Assembly: GCA_009602735.1 (NCBI GenBank)
Contig: WELA01010214.1
Location: forward strand, 608,976 to 672,975
DNA from: Mesotaenium endlicherianum
Lineage: Eukaryota > Streptophyta > Zygnematophyceae > Zygnematales > Mesotaeniaceae
Length of the DNA stretch: 64,000 nt
Direction of reading: 5' to 3'
Both the position numbers and the translations under genes were made by a program. Position 1 is the stretch's first letter. Every line of letters begins with the position of its first letter. The notes beneath the pieces are model-generated. The model had not been told where the DNA came from. It did not search any database and saw nothing but the letters and a program-made list of their open reading frames with translations. Below are positions 55,608 to 64,000 of the stretch, one piece after another.

Positions 55608-56155
55608 TGTAATAAATCAGTATATTGGTAGATGTAATACTCATTTAAATATAATAGTTAATTAAGTTCAGCCTGCTAAGCTTTATGTAGTATTGAGTCT
55701 GCTGGACTTTATATAATTATCAGTTTAAGGACTTAGCCGGGGGCAGCACGCTGTAAGTCAACTCAAGTCAGCTTGCTAACTCATTCTTTGATAGCCAGCT
55801 GACTTTCGTACTGGCCGTTGAACAGTAAACTCATTCCATGTACATATGCTAGGATTGCTCTCGAGTTTGGCATTCGGAAACGAGGCCAACTCTCTTATAC
55901 AGTTTCCTTAGAGGGATCTGAATCCAAGGCGAGAAGCCATTGATACGCACTGTCTTCCAACCTTGCTTATGTATGAGTTTACTGATTGCATTACTGATGC
56001 TAGTTTACTTGCATTTGACTTACGAGTATTATTCACGGCTAGTTTGTTGTCCTTTACTGTTAAATCAATTAACGAAAAATACCATAAAGATTACTTGCTG
56101 ATATAAATATCTTTATTAATTGTTAATCGCCTACTTGGTAAGTCGATTCATTCCA
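55608..56155 (+). repeat. B2 3' LTR with internal deletion
   Basis: 548 bp against 718 bp for the 5' LTR. About 170 bp are missing between CGTACT and GGCCGTTGAACAG. The terminus reads GATTCATTCCA. It is followed by the target duplication ATTAC. Confidence 0.9.
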
Positions 56156-56251
56156 ATTACTAAGTAACCAAAAATTACCATAAAGATTACTTGTTTATAT
56201 AAAGAACTTTTATTAATTGTTAATCGCCTACTGGTAAGTCGATTCATTTCA
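56156..56251 (+). repeat. Old family B LTR, right part
   Basis: The continuation of the LTR begun at 46083, after removal of B2; it ends GATTCATTTCA. Confidence 0.8.
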
Positions 56252-56294
56252 TTTATTAATTGTTAATTACCTATTGGTACGTCGATTCATTTCA
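56252..56294 (+). repeat. Further B LTR terminus
   Basis: 43 bp repeating the last part of a B LTR (TTAATTGTTAATTACC...GTCGATTCATTTCA). It is probably the tail of a still older copy into which the previous LTR inserted. Confidence 0.6.
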
Positions 56295-58290
56295 TGGGCC
56301 TTCCAAGTTCCGATAGCGCTTAAAATGGAAGAATCGTGAATGACATATGGAAGCGGCTTTGGATCCTGTCGTGCCTAGCCGTGTCGGAGCCAGGGCACGT
56401 GTGATGCTTCCCAACACGTGTGTCATCATCCAAGCTGATATGTTGGCGGTCCTTTGCATGTGTGTGCTTTGCCTGGTCGACTGGTCGGTGCATCCCTGCA
56501 CGTGGGAAATCGACCTGGTAGGTAGGTCGACCTTCGCACGTGTGTCAGTGGCAGGCTTCCTCGAGGTTGGCCTATTTTTGGCCTTTCTTGCACTCAGGCT
56601 GCAAGTGAGTGGAGTCAGCTTTTATTTTTCTCACACCAGGCTCTTCTTCTCATAGGTCCTATTCCAGGACTTAGTAAATTTTGCAAAAAGTTTCCTACTA
56701 CTCATTCTCCTTTACAAGGACAGAAGCGTCTGACTTCCAAACGTACTTTCGCCCAAGTTGAGGATTACCCAAATAAACAAATTATGGTTTGCATGAATCA
56801 AGTCTAAGCAAAACACACATACAACACCAAGTTTCAGAGAAAATTGCCCACCAGAGCTTTCGCTTAACTTCACCAAGACAGAGCTTGGAAAACTTAGAAA
56901 CTAAAGCGTCTATGCCGGCATGGCTTGAGCTCTTTGTTCAAAACCGCACTTAACAGTGTTCCACTATTTGCTGGGCTCACTCAGTTCTTCTTTGAGGACG
57001 TTACTGGCTAATTTTGCTCTTGTTATCAGCAATTTGACCATTGAGACTTCTAAGAACTTGGAAACTAACACAGCTCTCACCATTTTATGTGCTCATCGCA
57101 TGCTTGTGGTGTTTGGTCCGTATCTGTGCTACAACTCCTAGCGGATCTTATTTGCAAGCTCTTCACAACTTTCAAAACTCCTAAATTTTAACTCTTCTAT
57201 GATATACAGCATGAGATAGAACTAGGAATTTTCAGCCTCCCCGCCTTCTTGTGACCTTGGGAGCTCCTTTTCTTCTTCTTCTTCGCGCCTTTCTGTTCAT
57301 CCTTTCTCCTCTTCTCTCCTTCTGGCCTTTGTCTTCCTGGACCTGGCAAAAGTTGCAAGGCAGAATGAGAATGGAATGTGCCAGGCTCGTGCCTTTCCGA
57401 GGCACTCCGCAAGCACGTCCCTCTCGGGATTGCCGTGACTTAGTCACCACCGCATGCATGCATGCTCCACCTCGTGAGCGTCACTAAATGTCTTAATTTA
57501 TGTCGCCTCACTCTGCCTGCATGCAGGCGTCGTGACGGTTGCGCGTGCTCGCTTAACCTTTTGGTTGGCGTGCACGCCCTCGTGGCTGGGAACCCATGTC
57601 CCTTATTGTGTCAGGTCTGTCGTGGCAGCCCCCTCAAGAGGCTGCCGCCGAGCTGTCCTACTTACTCAGGGTGGCTTTACTCAGCCATTGCTAAGCAAGT
57701 GGTTATGTCAACTCTACCTGACTTGGCATTGCTAAGCTAGCTGCTGGGGTCAGCTTCCTTGACCTGGCAGCTGCTTACATGGACCTTTTGCAGGTCCTAG
57801 TGGGGTCAGCTTGGCTGTTAAACCCCACCTGTGACTCGACCTTCGTCTTTCAATGCTGACTTGTCCATATCACTTATTCTAGTCAGTCAGTCAACGCTGA
57901 CTTCTCCGTACCTGGGTGACCGTGACTTGCGCCACGCGTGCTGCGCCGTCAAACTGGTAGCAGTCGCTAAAATCCTCGTGAAGTATATGTTAGTTGCATC
58001 GACATCAACGAGGCCCGCAAACTCGAGGCTCGCTTACGGGCGAGTAGCGAGTAGTGGCGAGCACCCTGTGCTAGACGTTGACGTTGCCGCGGGTTGAGGA
58101 ACAAACTGATGAATTTGCTAGTGTTTTCGAGGGCAGTTTAAATGGGTGAAGCATTCGAAAGCGCGAGAGAAGGTGTCCTCTACTTCTTACGCTGCTCACT
58201 CTGCACAACTGCTTGGAAGGCACCTTGCATAGCGAACGCATCCCTCGACTGTACCACCCATAAATTATTGATTAGGTGAACGTGCTCTTA
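56295..58290. other. No gene recognised; flank of the retrotransposon nest
   Basis: The right part should hold the promoter of the gene starting at 58291. A Lys-rich minus-strand frame at 57231-57350, preceded by an AG, reads KRRKDEQKGAKKKKKRSSQG and could be a stray exon, but no companion exon was found. Repeated CACGTGTG-like words near 56395-56540 suggest further repeat-derived sequence. Confidence 0.35.
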
Positions 58291-59521
58291 ATGAATACCT
58301 CTTCTTCATCCAGGTCGTCATTTGGATACTTTGGAAGCCTTTGGCTTGTTGTAGGCCTGTTAATAGGGGCTGCATCCGTCTATGGATATGTAGTTTTGTC
58401 GGGGCGTGATTGCCGGTACATTAATGAATCAGTTGAGGATTCTGGAGGCGCGCTTGATGCTATTGAAGGACAGCAGAGGACCCTAGCTGCTGTCTCTGAA
58501 GATGCTGTCAGAAAGTTTGATTCTGTATATTCAAAAGTGGGTTCGAAAGTTTGGATGCATAGGGACGAGGCTTTCATGATCGCCAAGTATCTCCACCCAA
58601 AGTAGGTCCTCCTCCCTTCTATCGAAGCTCAGAAGTTCCTAACAGGTTGCATCTCGTTTTTCATGCCCTAGATTTCACTGCCACATGTTTTAAACAGGTT
58701 CTTGACAGCTGTCCCTTGATTCATGTAATGTGTGCATTACTCCTGCTCAATGACTGCTGACGATGTCAGTTGCCATTGATCCTTCAAAGCCATTGTGAGA
58801 AACTTGTTTTGAGTATTTGAGCTTTCAACCACTTGCGTGTGAGATGCCTATCTCTCTTTTGGGTCCAACGTTCAACTTTGGTTTGACCCACGCGTAAAAG
58901 CATGACATTGTAATTGCCCGTGTCATAGAGAGCGACGTATGCCTCAGACTAGTGTGCCCAAGCAGCAATCCGTGAATGTCCTGTTCTGGGAACATACCGG
59001 GACAAAGTTGCTATCATCCGCGTGAGCTGCCCGATGCTCCTCAACACAGGGAGTTGGGATAAGAGGTAGATGGTGGCAGGGTATAGGACCGTTTCTTAAA
59101 GTCCCAGTCAGCCGATGCCTCTTCTGGTGTGAAAAGCATTGTCTTTAGCATGGGGCACGATCTGTCCAGGTGGAGGAAGCTTCCAGTGTTGGGTGTTTTA
59201 CTTAAGAAATGCATCACATGATGGGTGAAACTAACTTAACATAACTCCCCTGCACTCCAGCCTGCATGCTTTTCTTTGGAGGGGGGAAATGTCTGAGTGA
59301 TGGGATATAACTATCTCCAGGCTCCATCAGGACCACCATGGCAGTAGTAGGCATGACAACCGGTCCGCTGCCGCATCTCCGTTCTGAATTGGTCACAGAT
59401 GGGATGGGGGCAAGTTCATGATCTCTGCAGGAAACCTTTAGTCAATGAAAGCCTAGAGCCTCAGGGTTGCCAAGTGGTTTACTGCTGTTTAAAAAACCTG
59501 ACTTGCCACCTGCGCCGCCGC

Positions 59522-59553
<32 letters not shown>

Positions 59554-61173
59554 CTGCTGATCTCGCTCAACGCGGTGCACAAGGAGCCTCCAGCCGCTAC
59601 CTGCTTGGCTCCCCCGTTTGCCGGTCAACCGACCTTTCTTAGATCTGGGCTGAATGCGGCATGGACAAGGAGGGGGGGTTGGGGGGGGGGAGGGGTATAG
59701 AGATAATTTCTCGTCCAAGAACCGAGGGCAAGTAAAGCTGGTCTCTCGTTCTTGTTATAATTTCCCCTGCTATCCTTGCTATATCACACTGTAGCTGGCT
59801 GATGGTGCTTCGGTGTCACCGGACGGCGTTTGGGTGGGGGGCGCATGCGTACGCTTGCTGAGGTGGCAGCCAGACAATGCACGAGTGGGGCAGCGGCGGC
59901 AGCACCATCCTATTCTCGCAGTTTGTGGCGGCCTACGATTCTGTGGAGCACAACCCGCAGTGGATCACCAAGGTGGAGGGGATGATTAAGGAGTTTGTGC
60001 CCCACCCGCAAACCATCACGTACCGCCACGTGGCTTCGCACTACATGGGCCCCAAGACGCCCTCAGGCGGGGGCGACTTTGCGGAATACGTGCTCTCCAT
60101 CCCCGACAAACAGACGTATGCATCCGCTTGATCGCCCGCCCGCCTGCTCATGCACCCCCGCCCGCCTGCTCCCTGCTGCCTGCCTGTCTCCTCCTGCCTC
60201 TCCCAACCCTTGCATGACTTTGTTACCTCGTGAATGACTCTGGATTCCTAACCTTGCCCTGTTGCGACCCTCTCACGCCATTGTGCTACTGCATTCCCTG
60301 GTCTTGCTTCGTCACAAGGCTCTTGAGCATAAGCCACAATCATCACGAGTAGGGAATGCCCGCAGAGCATCGCTTTTGATCACTACCCATCAGCCTTTGA
60401 TAGCATTGCAATATTGCAGCAATTACAATCATCAGTGATTTTACTCAAAGAAAGGCGATGACAACACATGCCTCCAGCAGGACTTCAAGTGAGTTAGCTC
60501 CTGGAGTGCAGTCTGATCTTTGCAAAAGGCTACTTATTCCTCAGCGATTTGGCTTCGTCTTGCATACGCACTTCATCAGAGGCGGCGAGGTCGTGCCCCG
60601 TCCTTCGCGAGTCGCACGCACTCCAAACGAGAGGCTTTGTATCCTAGCTGGGGAGGGGACTTCTTCGTTTTGGGTCTTGCTTCCTGTGTGCACGACTACG
60701 CGCGTGTGCGCTCACATGCACGCATATTTCTCAGAATATGCAGGTGCAGTTCACCTCATTTGCCATTTTTGTGCCTCAATGGCTCTGTGGGCCCTTCTTT
60801 CCCTGCCTCCCCTCGTCTCCCCCCCCCCCCCTTCTTTCGCCGTGTGTGTGTGTGCAGGTTCGACCATTTCTTGGTGGACGGGCGGGCGCGGGTGCAGTGC
60901 GCCGTGGAGGCCCTGCGGCATTTCCGCGACCCCGAGAGGGGCCTGCTGTTCATGCACGATTTCTGGCACCGCCCGAACTACTTCATTGTGCTCGCCTTCT
61001 TCGACGTTGTCGAGCAGCACTACAACCATAAGCACCAGACTCTTGCGGTGCTGAGCCCGAAGTCGAACTGGCGAGATATCGTCGCTAACTTCTCCTTCCC
61101 CCCGTACTGGGACCAACGGCCCTCCGACGGCTCACCCCACAAGCTCCACCTTCTCCCGCCTAGGCTCTATTAA
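58291..61173 (+). CDS. Membrane-anchored SAM-methyltransferase-like protein, three exons
   Basis: Exons 58291-58601, 59870-60115 and 60858-61173 join in phase to 873 nt (290 aa) with GT-AG borders. Residues 14-36 form one hydrophobic segment after a short Ser-rich N-terminus, like a signal anchor, so the catalytic part probably faces the lumen of the secretory system. HEWGSGGST at 108-116 resembles the glycine-rich motif I of class I methyltransferases. FLVDGRARV near 190-198 resembles the acidic motif that closes the cofactor pocket, and FMHDFW follows. The start is the ATG that places the hydrophobic anchor at the N-terminus. Intron 1 holds a (CTG)n run. Family membership is inferred from motifs; substrate is unknown. 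Confidence 0.75.
59521..59560 (+). repeat. (CTG)n microsatellite in intron 1
   Basis: About ten CTG units flanked by CCG units. It is intronic in the methyltransferase-like gene, so length change would not alter protein. Confidence 0.8.
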
Positions 61174-63249
61174 TTTGTATTTATTATTGGGTACGGTAAT
61201 CGTTTAGAAAGTGCTAGAGAGCAACCAAGGGCATATTTTGTTCGTTAATTTCATGTTTGGTGCTTGCTGTCTATTGGTGGTAGAGCCTTGGAGATGTCGA
61301 CCAGTTGTGATGTTACTAAGAGGTCAACAGCCATCAGGCATTGTTGACATTTGAATTACACTTAGGGAGTATGTAACAAAATGCGATACAAATGTTGCCA
61401 GAGAGGTGTTCAAAGAAGTGTGCAAGGAAGAGTATGCACAAAGTGTCCAAAGATGGCCATCTTAATTTGCGTTTTCCGTGTTCACTTACTGCTTTTGAAT
61501 GGTGAAAGTGCTTCTTACTTATTTCTAATGGGACATGCAGGCATTTAATTGTCTCTTTTGAAGTAAATACGACCCAATTCTCTTGCTTAGCACGTATATT
61601 GATCCTGTCAGAACTGAGCTCACTTGTTGCTTAGTCCTCGAGTCATTGCATGGGCGTACCTACGGCTGGTCGACGTGATGGTGGAAGTCTGGTTTTTAGA
61701 GCATAAGTTTGGGTTGTAGAAAAAATAATGCACTGCTAGAGCAGGACAGTACAGGGGGGGGTCCATCGGCATGAGTGAGATTGCCTGAACATAATATGGT
61801 TTGAACTCGCATTTCATTGTTGAGGAGTCTTCTCGCTGTTTCTTCCTCGCATGGGACATTATCACCTTGGGCATCAGCTGGCTTCGGTCAAGTGACACTT
61901 TGCTGGCTACTTTGAGCTTGGTGTATTACCTACTCTGGAAGAAGCCACACTTAAGTGCTCTATATGAAGAACACAAGCTTGGTTTGCTGCCATCCGAGGC
62001 CCCAATCTATGTTTGAAGCCTGGCAGAACTGGGCAGAACCAAGGTTTTGTCTGACCGTCCATGGATCCCCACTTGTTTAGTCATCGTGCGCCTGGGTTCC
62101 GTTTGACATTGATTGAAAGGGGACGAGGACGAGCAGGACTGGGCAGTGGGCACTGGGCAGGGTTGGGGCAGGGCTGGGCAGGACACGTATTTCGAAATTA
62201 TGAGCATGCGTTTGAACCGGTTTGAACATCATCTGTCATAAATTAGCATTTTCCCGCTCTGTAGCGACCACGAGGACACCGACGGATAATCTTAACGACG
62301 GGGTCGCTGCTGGCTGCAATCGGGTCGTAGGCCGACTCATTACGTGGGCTGGAATCTGCTTGACCGGGCAATGTCTCGAGCTGCCTCAAGTGGCCTCAAG
62401 CAGTCTCGAGCGATATTTTGCGGTGAAGTCTCTTTGATCGATGGGGGCGGGTAAGAGGTCCAAGTCGTCAGAGATTTTTTTTTACTCACAACTGCTTTTA
62501 CTGGCTTTTACCAACTTTTACTGACTTTTACCAGCTTTTCAAATCTACCTTATGTTAATGCATGTAAGGCGTGAATCAACTTCGTGCCCAAAATGTCACA
62601 ACCCGATTTCAAGTTTGGCTCGCTTTCACAGCGAACGCACATGGGAGTTGAAGACCGACGCTCTTATCTGTATGCCGGTGCGTGCCCTTTCAAGCTCACG
62701 GTAGAATTTTAATAAACACCATGGCTGCCAATAGTCTTAGTCTTTGAGAGTTTAGCTTGACGTGTTACTACTCCTGAGGTAGCTAAACGCTGAAATAAGC
62801 CCTCACATGCTGGTGGGATGTGATTGGGAATCAGGGGATGGCTTTTCCCGGAAAGTCTTCCAGTACGAGTAGAGTATGCTTTTCACAAGCTCGGCTCGAC
62901 AATACGAGGGACGACATGGTGTAGAGGGTCTTCCAACAAAGCATTCCAGGGTGTGTAAGTGGATTAGGTGTAGATTGTTAAGGTGAAGGTTGGCTCTTAC
63001 GATTGACCTACTCCATCGTCATACATACGGATTTTTGTCTTGGCCGAACTTTCCGGCATAACCTAGCCTTCAGTTGGCTGGGTTATGTGGATGGCACCTA
63101 CTTTGAGTCGGGGATTATGCTTGATTTATTTGGACCCTCTTCATCCTTCTGTTTGATAAAGGTTAACTTGAAGTGTCTTTTTGTGAGGAGCAAATGTGAT
63201 ACGGCGTTAGTCTACGGCCGTGCTGACAAAGCCCTAGCTTTCATGCCAG
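61174..63249. other. Intergenic, no gene seen
   Basis: It includes the 3' untranslated region of the upstream gene. Near 62484-62540 a degenerate tandem of CTTTTACTGG/CTTTTACCAA units occurs, and near 62138-62182 a GGGCAG-rich run. No coding signature was found. Confidence 0.45.
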
Positions 63250-64000
63250 CAGGGAGGAGCACTGACCATCAGTCCAGCTAGTACGCTGGCAAACCTAACG
63301 TCCGAAAGGCTGGCTAGCTTTTCGACGAAGCAGAGCTTGATAGATTCTCAACTGAAGCGGAGCTCTTCGCAGTCGTCATTGTCTGGAACATCGGAGGCGG
63401 GGCGGAGCCCCAAAAGGGCCAACCTGGGGGTAGGATCCCTTTCGGGTCCGGGGCCCCGGCTTGGGCCGCCGGCGTCACGTGTCTCCTCCACAGCGGCCCT
63501 GGCCTTAGCTCGCATCCAAGGACAGCAGCAGCAGCAGCTGAATCAGCTCCAGCTGCAGGCTCAGCAGCAGCACCTACAGCAGCAGCTGAATCAGCAGCAG
63601 CAGCAGCAGCAAGGGAGTGGGCTTTCCCTGCCGGCTCTGTCGTCACAGGGCCGGGGGGTGCCAGATCAGCAGCAGCAGCAGCAGCAGCAGCAGTCTGCCA
63701 GTCGGTTGTCCCCCACCCTGTCCCAGGGGACATCGGTGTCGCAGTCTAGCATTCTGCAGGGGCTGCAGCGGCAGCAGAACCTCCACTCCCCTAACCCTCA
63801 CTCCCAGTCTCAGCCTCAGCCTCAGGGGCAGTCGGAGGTGTCCCAGGGCCAGCAGCAGCAGCAGCAGCAGCAATTGCATCAGCAGCTCCAGCAGCAGTTG
63901 CAGCAGCAGCTGCAGAATGGGCAGAGCAAGCAGGAGGACCACGCGCTCATGTCGCACTTGCCGCAGCACCAGCAGCAGCAGCAGCAGCAGCAGGGGGGGG
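63250..64000 (+). CDS. Glutamine-rich protein, internal exon (3'-partial)
   Basis: One plus-strand frame stays open from an acceptor (TTTCATGCCAG) near 63249 to the window end, about 250 codons. A Ser-rich start (STLANLTSERLASFSTKQSL) and a basic/Ser segment with RSPKRANLG precede at least six polyglutamine runs separated by Leu, Ser, Pro and His (QLNQLQLQAQQQHLQQQ, SQSQPQPQGQ). Such composition is typical of plant transcriptional co-regulators and Mediator- or SAGA-type subunits, but no domain is seen, so I do not name it. The opposite-strand Ala/Leu-rich frames are shadows of the CAG repeats. The exon start could also be 3 nt later. Confidence 0.6.

Larger units (their letters stand above)
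46694..56155 (+). mobile_element. Element B2: chromovirus with ORF3, inserted in an older B LTR
   Basis: Plus-strand full-length B element: 5' LTR 46694-47411, primer site, gag, pol with chromodomain, ORF3, hairpin plus polypurine tract, and 3' LTR 55608-56155. Target duplication ATTAC is at 46689-46693 and 56156-56160. It is defective: a gag deletion, stops and frameshifts in pol, a solo A LTR inside ORF3, and a 170-bp deletion in the 3' LTR. Several single N bases mark probable assembly joins. Confidence 0.93.

Noticed and set aside
57231-57350. Lys-rich minus-strand exon next to the nest as the missing 5' part of the gene at 6736-7357
   Set aside because: It resembles a C-terminal tail rather than upstream sequence, and no phase-compatible donor links it to that gene.
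63314-63969. Ala-rich and Leu-rich minus-strand frames at the right edge
   Set aside because: They are antisense readings of CAG runs; the plus strand gives a continuous Gln-rich frame with an upstream splice acceptor.

Overview
The window comes from a nuclear genome of the green-plant lineage. It carries an intron-containing gene for a plastid-targeted dehydroascorbate reductase (ascorbate-glutathione cycle), spliced genes with short GT-AG introns, and a large cluster of nested LTR retrotransposons, mostly plant-type Ty3/gypsy chromoviruses primed by initiator tRNA-Met. I cannot place the species; a streptophyte with a repeat-rich genome fits.

Layout. Genes sit at the two ends. On the left are the last two exons of an unrecognised gene (+, 1-514), the seven-exon DHAR gene (-, 1516-3589), a weak candidate exon region (about 4.8-5.4 kb), and the 3' part of an unrecognised basic protein (-, 6736-7357). 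On the right are a three-exon gene for a membrane-anchored, SAM-methyltransferase-like protein (+, 58291-61173) and the start of a glutamine-rich protein running off the window (+, from about 63250). Between them, 7459-56294 is almost entirely retrotransposon.

The nest, left to right (family letters are mine). A: 5' LTR and decayed gag-pol, with a solo LTR of family F in its protease. E: a GC-rich, minus-strand gag-protease fragment cut off before reverse transcriptase. A relic of family B whose pol is followed by an LTR and then by a B gag fragment. Into that gag fragment B1 inserted on the minus strand, and a young, apparently intact element C later inserted into the 3' LTR of B1. Next come a C LTR stub; the non-coding element D, which itself holds a solo B LTR; and an old B LTR split by B2 (+), which carries a solo A LTR. 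Matching 5-bp target duplications, some with one mismatch, support most of these steps.

Most interesting content. Family B chromoviruses carry a third ORF on the same strand, downstream of the chromodomain: a charged coiled-coil, a globular domain I do not recognise, an acidic stretch and a conserved C-terminal motif. It is present in B1 and B2, and its beginning survives in the older relic. In all three copies a branch-point-like motif and an AG lie just upstream of its ATG, which suggests expression from a spliced RNA. C and B both have canonical -1 frameshift heptamers at gag/pol; in C a 7-bp hairpin encloses the gag stop. D shares primer site, pre-polypurine hairpin, polypurine tract and LTR ends with B, as expected of a non-autonomous passenger. 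Several single N bases in the nest are flanked by repeated sequence and look like assembly joins.
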